The position numbers and the translations under genes are program-made. Source: Prevotellaceae bacterium (GTDB lineage Bacteria; Bacteroidota; Bacteroidia; Bacteroidales; Bacteroidaceae). Taken from it: DNA of 64,000 bases. The notes under the pieces are model-generated. The model was not told the origin of the DNA and made no database searches. It was given only the letters and a program-made list of their open reading frames with translations. Location of the stretch: positions 56,472-120,471 of the forward strand of contig JAUNOM010000005.1 of NCBI GenBank assembly GCA_030531085.1, given 5' to 3'. Positions 44,174 to 50,988 of the stretch are shown piece by piece (the stretch's first letter is position 1; every line of letters starts with the position of its first letter).

Positions 44174-44410
44174 TCAAATTGTTACGGTTATAGCCTTACG
44201 AAGTTCACCGGCATAGCCATGAGCACGCAACGCTTTCAGCAAAAGGTCCACTGGAACCAATTGAGCTGTGGTGTCATCTTCCAGCACCAGAGAAGCTTTG
44301 AAAGCAGCATAGTCCGGGCACATGTGCTTTTGTTCAAACGGGCACCTGTTTCTGCCAACGACTTTCTTGTTATGGCAGTTGCTACAAAATTGTTTAAGCC
44401 TGTCATTCAT
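44174..44410 (-). CDS. Cys-rich small protein with GYxGELR tail (78 residues)
   Basis: FCSNCHN and RCPFEQKHMCPDY supply a four-Cys metal site. The C-terminal LLLKALRAHGYAGELRKAITVTI is a copy of the tail of the protein encoded just upstream, with which it overlaps by 4 bp (ATGA). Confidence 0.6.
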   Translation of the reverse strand: MNDRLKQFCSNCHNKKVVGRNRCPFEQKHMCPDYAAFKASLVLEDDTTAQLVPVDLLLKALRAHGYAGELRKAITVTI

Positions 44411-44595
44411 ACATTGATCACTTTAACGAGTCTGAGTTCTCCGTTATAACCACGACGACGGAGTTCGCCAAATAGATTGTCGTCACTAAAATCTGCCAAA
44501 CTGAGGATTGCTTTATTGCCAGGCTGAGGTTGATAATCTGTTGGGCGAACCTCACGTACTTCATTTTTAGATGTGTTCTTACTTGTTTTTGCCAT
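44407..44595 (-). CDS. Small protein with GYxGELR tail (62 residues)
   Basis: Start taken at 44595 (MAKTSKNTSKNEV). It ends LFGELRRRGYNGELRLVKVINV, matching the tail of the next gene. The shared tail may be a common partner-binding segment. Confidence 0.55.
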   Translation of the reverse strand: MAKTSKNTSKNEVREVRPTDYQPQPGNKAILSLADFSDDNLFGELRRRGYNGELRLVKVINV

Positions 44596-44707
44596 TTCTG
44601 TAATGTTTTTATTGATTATTTTTGTAAATTTGCGGTGTAAAAAGATGAGGGCCAGAATATGCCAGTACCCCAACCCTCATCAACCGGTGAGTTGACTTAC
44701 GCCTATC

Positions 44708-44920
44708 TTATGCCGGCTGTAAGTCTGAATCGCAAGCAATTCCTTTTAGAACGGTGTTGTCAACTTCAACGCGATAGAAGAACTTGCGTTCCTCCGCATC
44801 GTTATCGCTGAAAGAGGCATAGACCTTCTTGATTTTACCAACCTTCCCCTTGTATTGGGGCTGAAGGCTGTTGCTCACAATTGTTACTCGATCGTTTGTT
44901 TTGAACTTTGCTGTTACCAT
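44708..44920 (-). CDS. KOW/SH3-like small protein (70 residues)
   Basis: MVTAKFKTNDRVTIVSNSLQPQYKGKVGKIKKVYASF has the alternating hydrophobic/Gly pattern of a KOW- or SH3-like barrel (landmark, residues 1-37). Probably a nucleic-acid- or protein-binding accessory factor. Confidence 0.5.
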   Translation of the reverse strand: MVTAKFKTNDRVTIVSNSLQPQYKGKVGKIKKVYASFSDNDAEERKFFYRVEVDNTVLKGIACDSDLQPA

Positions 44921-44925
44921 TGCTG

Positions 44926-45186
44926 TTATGCGTTAAATTTTGCTCTCCATGCCAAATAGTCTTCACGAGCTTGAGCCAAAACATCGGACGCTTTGGTTTT
45001 AAGGCCATCTACTCTTACGATAGGCACCCCATCGTGAGCAATGTATAGACGACCGTTAAACTCGATGACGTTGATACTCTTGCAGCTTATGTTCTCCAGC
45101 TGCTTAGCTCGACGTTTTTGACATGCGGCCTGAGAGCGTTCTTTGATACGCTTCAGCCAATTGCAAATAGCATTAAAAAATTTCAT
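44926..45186 (-). CDS. Basic hypothetical protein (86 residues)
   Basis: An Arg/Lys/Gln-rich N-terminal helix (WLKRIKERSQAACQKRRAKQ), then beta strands and a helical end. It follows the 78-residue gene by 73 bp. No family recognised. Confidence 0.5.
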   Translation of the reverse strand: MKFFNAICNWLKRIKERSQAACQKRRAKQLENISCKSINVIEFNGRLYIAHDGVPIVRVDGLKTKASDVLAQAREDYLAWRAKFNA

Positions 45187-45259
45187 TTACATAACTGTTA
45201 AATGATTTAGATGAATTATTGTGGCCGGAGCCACCATGTCAATTTGGATTTATAGTCAG

Positions 45260-45496
45260 TTAATGCTTTTGACCATACTTTTTAGGCACATTGTGTTTGT
45301 GCCTCATGTGTTTAGCATATTTGCGAGCCTCTTGCTTTGTGTCGAAAATTGCAGCTACTTCCGTATTTTCCATGAACTTAATGCCAAACAATACCTTGGC
45401 ATGTTTCATCCAAACTACATATTTATCACGACGCCATTGTGAACTCCACATGCCTTGCACATAGACATCCGTTATTTGTTTCTTAAAAAGTTTCAT
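45260..45496 (-). CDS. Basic hypothetical protein (78 residues)
   Basis: Lys/His-rich end (YAKHMRHKHNVPKKYGQKH); central AAIFDTKQEARKYAKHM is like the small SPOR/DUF-type repeats used in single-domain phage proteins. Overlaps the upstream gene by 4 bp. Confidence 0.45.
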   Translation of the reverse strand: MKLFKKQITDVYVQGMWSSQWRRDKYVVWMKHAKVLFGIKFMENTEVAAIFDTKQEARKYAKHMRHKHNVPKKYGQKH

Positions 45497-45696
45497 TCTG
45501 TTTCATTGTTTTGATGATTTATGAATTGCTTCGCTTCTTTCTCAGATTTTCCAAAGCAATTCATAAGGACTTGAATTTTCGCTTCATTTAGGCATTTCCG
45601 GCAATAAGGTTCAGCCGGAATGTCAGGGTCAATCATGGGCCAAAAGGCGACGGCTTGTTTGCCACAGACGATACATTTACATTCAGATGCTTTCAT
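45493..45696 (-). CDS. Zinc-finger small protein (67 residues)
   Basis: Start at 45696 (MKASECKCIVCGKQAV), which avoids overlap with the upstream gene. CIVC and CRKC form a four-Cys zinc site about 30 residues apart; a helix (EKEAKQFINHQ) closes the protein. Confidence 0.5.
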   Translation of the reverse strand: MKASECKCIVCGKQAVAFWPMIDPDIPAEPYCRKCLNEAKIQVLMNCFGKSEKEAKQFINHQNNETE

Positions 45697-45697
45697 G

Positions 45698-46063
45698 TTA
45701 CTTGCTTGCCCATTCTTCAATATAATTATGAATTTCGCCTCGAATAAAGAGCATATCTCCGCTTCCGTCGCCCCACCAATCATTGCACTGGCTCAAGAAG
45801 CGACCGGCGTGGTTATCTGGACAAAGCTTTTTGTAGATTGATTTGAACATTGTCGCAACCTTACGGCCACTAAAATGGCCGGCGTTCTTAGCGTCATTTG
45901 TACAATAGCCCCATGCGTAAACAGTTTCAATGTCTCCGGCGTCATTGCGAAACTCCATGTCAGTATCGCCCCAAGCGCCATAGTTGATAGTATCTTTCAG
46001 TAACTGTTGCTCATCCCCAGTAAGTTGGGATTCGATGATTTGGATAACTTCTTGTGCTTCCAT
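45698..46063 (-). CDS. Hypothetical island protein (121 residues)
   Basis: Acidic, aromatic-rich protein (TVYAWGYCTNDAKNAGHFSGRKVATMF; landmark, residues about 47-73). The GHFSGRKVATMFKSIYKKL run recurs in Bacteroidales mobile elements as far as I recall. Function unknown. Confidence 0.55.
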   Translation of the reverse strand: MEAQEVIQIIESQLTGDEQQLLKDTINYGAWGDTDMEFRNDAGDIETVYAWGYCTNDAKNAGHFSGRKVATMFKSIYKKLCPDNHAGRFLSQCNDWWGDGSGDMLFIRGEIHNYIEEWASK

Positions 46064-46064
46064 A

Positions 46065-46304
46065 TTATTTGCCCTTTTTAATTGTCAGTTCAACATTGCC
46101 GTGACTGTCAGTGATTGTGTATTCATCACAATTGTCTGCATCAAATTTTTGCTGAGAGTACCATACCATTAGACCGAGGATTTCGTTTTCAGTAATTTCT
46201 CGTCTAACTTGACTCATCAAATCTTTGCTTTTGTTTTTCTTGGCGATGTAAGCCGATTTCCACCCCGTAACGATTACGGTATCTTGTAATTCTTTCTGTG
46301 TCAT
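46065..46304 (-). CDS. Hypothetical protein (79 residues)
   Basis: Begins MTQKELQDTVIVTGWKSAYI; overlaps the upstream gene by 4 bp. No family recognised. Confidence 0.5.
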   Translation of the reverse strand: MTQKELQDTVIVTGWKSAYIAKKNKSKDLMSQVRREITENEILGLMVWYSQQKFDADNCDEYTITDSHGNVELTIKKGK

Positions 46305-46564
46305 TTATTGTCTCCTTTGGGTGGTTTTACTACATACAAATCAGCGATTAGAATATCGCCGTCTTGCTCAAAATTAAGTAACCCTTGGCTGAGCAAGTAT
46401 GAGCCTATTTCAACAGCGATATTTTGCTTTACCAGCTCTATACCGCACAACTCAATTTCAGTTGGAGATAGTTTGTATTTTCGCTGTACCAAACCGAAAT
46501 CAGACTTGCGAATCTTAATGTAATCATCTGTTATTTCTTTCGCGTTTTTGAGTATTGCTTCCAT
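46301..46564 (-). CDS. Hypothetical protein (87 residues)
   Basis: Short alpha/beta protein ending DILIADLYVVKPPKGDNK. Coupled to its downstream neighbour by a 4-bp overlap. No family recognised. Confidence 0.5.
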   Translation of the reverse strand: MEAILKNAKEITDDYIKIRKSDFGLVQRKYKLSPTEIELCGIELVKQNIAVEIGSYLLSQGLLNFEQDGDILIADLYVVKPPKGDNK

Positions 46565-46571
46565 ATTTGAA

Positions 46572-46787
46572 CTATTTTGAAAATCCTAAAATTTCCACAT
46601 CATTATTATAGACTTGATGAGTAAGCCATTCAGATGATTGAAATACGACGCATCCTTTCTTACGAAATTTGGTATTAGCTGGCAATCTGAAAACAGCAGT
46701 CACTAATTCAATTGAGCCATCAGATAGCCGCACATACATTCCGCGCCTTAAACGCTTTGGTATTACCTTATTGCGTTTCCTTTTCAT
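46572..46787 (-). CDS. Basic small protein (71 residues)
   Basis: Opens with an Arg/Lys-rich stretch (MKRKRNKVIPKRLRRGMYV), then SH3-like strands. Likely nucleic-acid binding by charge alone. Overlaps the upstream gene by 20 bp. Confidence 0.5.
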   Translation of the reverse strand: MKRKRNKVIPKRLRRGMYVRLSDGSIELVTAVFRLPANTKFRKKGCVVFQSSEWLTHQVYNNDVEILGFSK

Positions 46788-47088
46788 GCTCGGCCCTCCA
46801 TTTGTTGTATTTCTCTATCCATTGGTTGTAACTTTGTAACCTAATACTGTTAGGCACATCCGTGTCTTTCAGACAATTGTTACAAACTATATTCTTGTTG
46901 AGATTGTCAAGTTCATACCAACCATGATGCTTTGCATATTGCTTGACAAAAGCCGTCCACGCAAAAATGCCCCATTGCTTTTGCAATTCTTCTGGCGGCA
47001 TCGGAATATGCAACTCCTTGCCGCATCGTTTGCATTTTGGGTGCTCTATTTCGTAACGGAGTTTTTGACGAAGTTCTGTTATATTCAT
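46768..47088 (-). CDS. Zinc-binding hypothetical protein (106 residues)
   Basis: CKRCGKELHIPMPPEE near residue 19 and CNNCLKD near 68 give a four-Cys zinc site; Trp-rich helices fill the gap. Overlaps the upstream gene by 4 bp. Confidence 0.5.
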   Translation of the reverse strand: MNITELRQKLRYEIEHPKCKRCGKELHIPMPPEELQKQWGIFAWTAFVKQYAKHHGWYELDNLNKNIVCNNCLKDTDVPNSIRLQSYNQWIEKYNKWRAEHEKETQ

Positions 47089-47486
47089 ATTACGTTCTTT
47101 TTAAGTTCTTCGATAAGAGCGTTGGCAATCAACATGGAATGACGCGCCACACATTCAACACTTGGGTTAGGGTCAACGCCGGGAATAACTGGTGAAGCCA
47201 AAATGCCAACCATTGCACTTTTGGCAATTTCATATTTACGATGTTCCCAATCAATGTTTTCTGAAGTCACAGTGATAACACCAGGAGATTCTAAAGCCTT
47301 TCTCAGTTGTTCTTGTCTATCGGTTTTAACAGCCCGTTCAATTCGCTCTTGAACTTCTTCATCTGTATATCCCAATATGTCAAATTCATTCCTGTTCAGC
47401 CAGGCTTTTGGCTCGGTGTCCTTAATCCATCCGTCGTTCCAATGAACATCGATGATTTCTTTTGTGCTTTTAAGTAATGCTTTCAT
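47085..47486 (-). CDS. Hypothetical protein (133 residues)
   Basis: Helical, with SPVIPGVDPNPSVECVARH in the C-terminal half. Soluble. No family recognised; gene order places it with the small accessory proteins. Confidence 0.5.
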   Translation of the reverse strand: MKALLKSTKEIIDVHWNDGWIKDTEPKAWLNRNEFDILGYTDEEVQERIERAVKTDRQEQLRKALESPGVITVTSENIDWEHRKYEIAKSAMVGILASPVIPGVDPNPSVECVARHSMLIANALIEELKKNVI

Positions 47487-47496
47487 GTTTATTTAA

Positions 47497-47838
47497 TTAT
47501 GGTTGAGGCACAGGCATCCAATGTGTAATCCGCTCATTACATAGCTTGCTGCACATTGGCTTAAACCCAAAATCCGTAAAATACATCTCTTGTGTCACTT
47601 TTGTAACTAATTGCCCTGCCCGGTTCTTATAGTGTCGCCGGACAAGTATGTACATTCCATCTTTAGGAAGACGCTCACCTTCGCCGACCTTTATCCATTG
47701 ATTCTTTTTGTACCATTTGACTCCTGCAATGAACCCTTCAGCAATCATTTGCATAATGTCAGAGGTGCCGCAGGGAACGCCATTGCGCCCGAATGATTTG
47801 ATTGTCGCTTGGGCATATTCTTTTGCTGCTGTTTTCAT
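47497..47838 (-). CDS. DUF551-containing phage-type protein
   Basis: 113 residues. The C-terminal half WIKVGEGERLPKDGMYILVR ... ITHWMPVPQP is the DUF551 pattern (W-I-x-V ... LP-x-G ... THWMP-P), frequent in phages and prophages. Function unknown. Confidence 0.75.
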   Translation of the reverse strand: MKTAAKEYAQATIKSFGRNGVPCGTSDIMQMIAEGFIAGVKWYKKNQWIKVGEGERLPKDGMYILVRRHYKNRAGQLVTKVTQEMYFTDFGFKPMCSKLCNERITHWMPVPQP

Positions 47839-47844
47839 TTCTCG

Positions 47845-48564
47845 TTATTGATGTTCAATACCATACCCAAACAAGGCAAAATCACCTCTTGCCGGGTCAT
47901 TAGGAAATATCTCTTTCATTGCCTTGGTAATTTCCAAAGCGGTTCGCATATCGGCCTGTTTTCTATTTGTCAAGCCAAGCTCCAGCGCCATACGATGTAC
48001 ATGAGTGTCCAATGGAATCATCAAGTCGTCGGCCTTCAACTTGTGCCACAATCCCATATCAACTGGACTATCAGCCCTCACCATCCAACGCAAAAGCATA
48101 CAAAGCCGCTTACATGCAGAACCTTTACTATAATCCGGGATTCCATTGATTCCCTTAAAATAGTTACACAGGGCTTCTACAGGCGTTTTATTTGGTTGGG
48201 CGATAATCATATCCTCCATACGTTCAAAATCGCTGTAAAGCCTCCGCAAACGGTCTCCAAGCTTGTACAAATCATCATAAGACAAGAAACGATAAAACTT
48301 CCTGTGGTCGTTATAATAAAAGTTATACTGCTTCGTCATCACCCAGCAATAAGGGTCATCGCAAAAATCTTTGTCTAACCAATTTGCTACTTTGAGGATA
48401 GCCTTGCGGTTGCCGAAAGCAAGCCAAGAGGTGATAAAGCCACTAATCTCAACCCGCTTTCCAAAATGTTTTCTGGGGAATTGCACCGGGTCATCAATGA
48501 TAAAGGCTGGAGATTCATATCGTCCAGCCCAATCAATTAGTCGTTGCTTAATCTTGTTATCCAT
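47845..48564 (-). CDS. TIGR02757-family protein (HhH-GPD-like)
   Basis: 239 residues. Family landmarks are SACKRLCMLLRWMVRADSPVD, LKADDLMIPLDTHVHRMALELG, LEITKAMKEIFPNDPARGDFAL. The fold is related to helix-hairpin-helix DNA glycosylases. Chromosomal copies are usual in Bacteroidetes, so finding one inside a mobile element is notable. Its substrate is not established. It overlaps the next gene upstream by 8 bp. Confidence 0.85.
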   Translation of the reverse strand: MDNKIKQRLIDWAGRYESPAFIIDDPVQFPRKHFGKRVEISGFITSWLAFGNRKAILKVANWLDKDFCDDPYCWVMTKQYNFYYNDHRKFYRFLSYDDLYKLGDRLRRLYSDFERMEDMIIAQPNKTPVEALCNYFKGINGIPDYSKGSACKRLCMLLRWMVRADSPVDMGLWHKLKADDLMIPLDTHVHRMALELGLTNRKQADMRTALEITKAMKEIFPNDPARGDFALFGYGIEHQ

Positions 48565-48787
48565 TTTTGAGTTTCTTGCTTATGATTTCGTAAAGCATTA
48601 CCGCCAAACAAAATCCATTACTGACTATGAGAGGAGTGTTTCGTGTCATAATGCCATTAACCATCCAAAATAGATTGCCGGCACTCACAAGGTATTTAAT
48701 AGTGTTAGCGCTTTTGGCCAGCATCCCAGCACCTCGAAATAATGTTGCGACCCACGCTATTAGTTCTGCAATAATTGCCATAGTCAT
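48557..48787 (-). CDS. Small membrane protein beside the radical SAM cassette (76 residues)
   Basis: Three hydrophobic stretches (MAIIAELIAWVATLF, IKYLVSAGNLFWMVNGIM, PLIVSNGFCLAVMLYEII). Its start codon overlaps the stop of the radical SAM gene (TAATG), so the two are translationally coupled. It could be a transport or immunity partner of a peptide product; this is inference. Confidence 0.6.
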   Translation of the reverse strand: MTMAIIAELIAWVATLFRGAGMLAKSANTIKYLVSAGNLFWMVNGIMTRNTPLIVSNGFCLAVMLYEIISKKLKNG

Positions 48788-49617
48788 TACTTTTTATCTG
48801 TTGAATTGGAGGTGCTCCACAATATAGAGCATACTTGCTTTTCCTGCTCAGTAATGGGACACTGAAGATGCCACTTATATGAATCGCAACCGCCACACGG
48901 ACGGAAACCGAGCAATTTCCGGGTGATATGAGATACCGGCTCGGATATATTAGCTATAACTTTGCACTGTTCAGACTCACCCAAACGAATACTGCCGTCC
49001 CAACTTACAATAGGGAGGCAGAAACGCTGATGATACTCCATCAATGCACCTATACCGATTCTGTGTAGAACCTTTGTCTGCGCCAATATCAATGATGGGT
49101 TGATGCAGGAGGGGAATCCGTTCACGCATTTAGCTTCATCGTACCATTTACCACTGCAAGCACGACCCAAAGGTTTCATTCGGATGTCACTGTATTTATC
49201 ACATAACGCGACCTTATTGCCAAACAGACGCAAAGCTTTCAAATTGGGCTTATGCAGTTCGTCATAGTTAGCATATAAGCCTTTGAATGAAGAAATCTGC
49301 AAGAAGAATCCTTGCCGCTTTGACACCATTTGAGCAAATTTCTCAGTGAATGTATGGTCTCTGATGAACGTGCCGTTTGATAGCACCGAAACTGATATGA
49401 AATCACTGTTTATGAGGAGTTCCAGAAAATCAAAAAACTCAGGATGAGATGTCGGCTCACCTCCAGAAAGCATGACAACCTTTGACCCTATATTCTTTGC
49501 AAATCGCAAAGCCTGGATAAACGTGTCTCTGCTCATCATTTCGCTGCGTTCAGGCCCGGCATTTTGCATACAGTGCGGGCAACGTAATGTACAGTGTTGT
49601 GTTATATTGATAATCAT
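48787..49617 (-). CDS. Radical SAM enzyme with Cys-rich C-terminus
   Basis: 276 residues from the ATG at 49617; the longer frame upstream runs through a hairpin and part of the peptide gene, so it is rejected. The N-terminus ITQHCTLRCPHC gives the CxxxCxxC 4Fe-4S site (Cys9, 13, 16). VMLSGGEPTSHPEF is the SAM-binding GGE motif and VSVLSNGT follows. The C-terminal third has clustered Cys (CSGKWYDEAKC, SCIN, CGGCDSYKWHLQC) suited to auxiliary clusters as in SPASM/twitch proteins. It follows a 39-residue peptide gene, so peptide modification is a fair guess. Confidence 0.82.
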   Translation of the reverse strand: MIINITQHCTLRCPHCMQNAGPERSEMMSRDTFIQALRFAKNIGSKVVMLSGGEPTSHPEFFDFLELLINSDFISVSVLSNGTFIRDHTFTEKFAQMVSKRQGFFLQISSFKGLYANYDELHKPNLKALRLFGNKVALCDKYSDIRMKPLGRACSGKWYDEAKCVNGFPSCINPSLILAQTKVLHRIGIGALMEYHQRFCLPIVSWDGSIRLGESEQCKVIANISEPVSHITRKLLGFRPCGGCDSYKWHLQCPITEQEKQVCSILWSTSNSTDKK

Positions 49618-49638
49618 AAAGAGTCTAATAGATTTAAT

Positions 49639-49664
49639 GACAGAGGGGTGAATACCCCTCTGTC
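49639..49664 (-). terminator. Stem-loop between the peptide gene and the radical SAM gene
   Basis: A perfect 11-bp stem GACAGAGGGGT/ACCCCTCTGTC has loop GAAT (or ATTC read leftward). It lies 8 bp after the peptide stop and 21 bp before the enzyme start. It could act as an attenuator or 3' stabiliser that raises peptide over enzyme expression, as in many peptide-modification operons. Confidence 0.65.
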
Positions 49665-49672
49665 GCTTAGCG

Positions 49673-49792
49673 TCATTCACTAATAATTGCCAACTGACCG
49701 CAAGCTGCACCGTTCTCAATCTCTGCCTGTGTTGCTATGGCTACTGCATAATCGTAACCAAGGTTTTCCAACTGATTTTTGATTGCTTCCAT
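49673..49792 (-). CDS. 39-residue peptide between two radical SAM genes (candidate RiPP precursor)
   Basis: It opens MEAIKNQLENLGYDYAVAI and ends ENGAACGQLAIISE, with a single Cys31. The front half forms an amphipathic, leader-like helix with a GYDYA turn; the tail with Gly28, Cys31 and Gly32 could be the modified core. It starts 21 bp after the upstream enzyme stop, and a stem-loop follows its stop. No second copy was seen. The frame is short, but conserved spacing and the two flanking radical SAM genes argue that it is real. Confidence 0.65.
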   Translation of the reverse strand: MEAIKNQLENLGYDYAVAIATQAEIENGAACGQLAIISE

Positions 49793-49813
49793 TGTTTTTT
49801 AATTTTAAAAGGT

Positions 49814-50596
49814 TTATACTAAATTTATACCCTCGACAACTCCTTTGCCGAGATTATTCTTGTCAGAAATGTTGTTTGGGTTGATTGGAGATAGCTTCAC
49901 AAAGAAATAATCCTTGTCGAAGTATTGCTGCAACTTCTCCGCATCAAAATCGGATTCGTCTACAAGCGTGAGGTTGATTGTCGTTTTAAGATTGCTTTCC
50001 GTGCGTATCTGCCCCAGTTCCTCAATCGTCATTTGCTTTGAATATGGAATAAGCCAGTTTCGCTTTTCCTCATCAAAGGAGTGCAGGCTAATCTGTAATG
50101 TCACGTTTCCTTTGACAAAAGAGAAGTCACTATGTTTTATGCCGATTGTGGAAACGTAATGATGTGTGTTCGGGTATTTCTCCGTAATGCGACTGATAGC
50201 CTTCTTTACCGCTTCGATGTTCAAGAATGGCTCACCCATGCGAGTATAGTTTATCTTGAACTCTTTGGCTTCTGTCGGGTTGCACCCCGACTGACTGATT
50301 GCAAATTCAACCTGCTCTACAATCTCATCGGCTGTTAGGTTGCGGTATCGCTTCATGTTCCCTGTGGCGCAAAACTTACAACGGACAGGGCATCCGCTCA
50401 TCGTAGATACACCTATCATCCATCGTTCAGAGCGGCTTCCCAAATCGGTATTATCCAATTTGTTTTGCTTGCGCCCTATTGCGTCTTTTGTGTAGAACGG
50501 CAAAAATGTGTCTGTCGTTTCAACAAGCATACCATCTGTCAGTTGCAGACAATATACAATGCCATTCTTAAACTTTTTACTTCTTAGAATTTTCAT
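49814..50596 (-). CDS. RlmN-like radical SAM protein, shortened
   Basis: 260 residues from the ATG at 50596 (MKILRSKKF). The site GCPVRCKFCATGN gives CxxxCxxC (Cys69, 73, 76). RMGEPFLN, VTLQISLHSFDEEKRNWLIPYSK and the TIEEL segment match RlmN/Cfr-type methyl synthases. RlmN is usually about 350 residues; here the N-terminal HhH-like domain and the C-terminal segment with the methyl-carrying Cys are missing, so rRNA methylation is doubtful. The adjacent peptide gene suggests another substrate. Confidence 0.78.
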   Translation of the reverse strand: MKILRSKKFKNGIVYCLQLTDGMLVETTDTFLPFYTKDAIGRKQNKLDNTDLGSRSERWMIGVSTMSGCPVRCKFCATGNMKRYRNLTADEIVEQVEFAISQSGCNPTEAKEFKINYTRMGEPFLNIEAVKKAISRITEKYPNTHHYVSTIGIKHSDFSFVKGNVTLQISLHSFDEEKRNWLIPYSKQMTIEELGQIRTESNLKTTINLTLVDESDFDAEKLQQYFDKDYFFVKLSPINPNNISDKNNLGKGVVEGINLV

Positions 50597-50600
50597 ATCT

Positions 50601-50756
50601 TCACTTTTTATCAAATTGTTCAAAATACTTGCATCCGTTTTTACGTGATGCCTTAATCCTATGTCGCAACTTTGAGCAATACATGAATCTTGAATGTAAA
50701 CACGAATAGTATTTACAATAGCTACAATGCCTGTCCTCAGTTTCTGTCTGGTCCAT
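50601..50756 (-). CDS. Cys-rich 51-residue protein
   Basis: HCSYCKYYSC followed by YCSKLRHR and NGCKYFEQ: a C-x2-C-x4-C-x8-C array with many basic residues, as in a small zinc finger. The stop lies 4 bp before the RlmN-like start, and it begins 4 bp after the 73-residue gene. It could serve the neighbouring enzymes, but nothing shows that directly. Confidence 0.55.
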   Translation of the reverse strand: MDQTETEDRHCSYCKYYSCLHSRFMYCSKLRHRIKASRKNGCKYFEQFDKK

Positions 50757-50759
50757 AAG

Positions 50760-50981
50760 CTAAATCTCCGTTAGTGCTGAGAAATCTTCCAGTTCCTCTT
50801 CTTCAAGCGTTTTGATAAGCTGGATGTCTTCATCACTGAACTCGAATGTCGGAATGTACTTTAATACCGGGAAATGCAATGTACCGCAATCCATGTCTTC
50901 AGTTTCCATGCCCTCTGTAGATTTAGCTAATGTTCCAAGCATAGAAACAAGTAATTTTCTAATCCTTTCTTCTTTACTCAT
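50760..50981 (-). CDS. Acidic small protein (73 residues)
   Basis: Helical front (KEERIRKLLVSMLGTLAKS) and very acidic end (FSDEDIQLIKTLEEEELEDF). It is the first gene of the tightly spaced set leading to the radical SAM genes. No family recognised. Confidence 0.5.
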   Translation of the reverse strand: MSKEERIRKLLVSMLGTLAKSTEGMETEDMDCGTLHFPVLKYIPTFEFSDEDIQLIKTLEEEELEDFSALTEI

Positions 50982-50988
50982 AATGATC

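Noticed and set aside
49618-49719. N-terminal extension of the second radical SAM enzyme
   Set aside because: It would run through the stem-loop and overlap the peptide gene. The enzyme fold begins just before the CxxxCxxC motif at the ATG at 49617.
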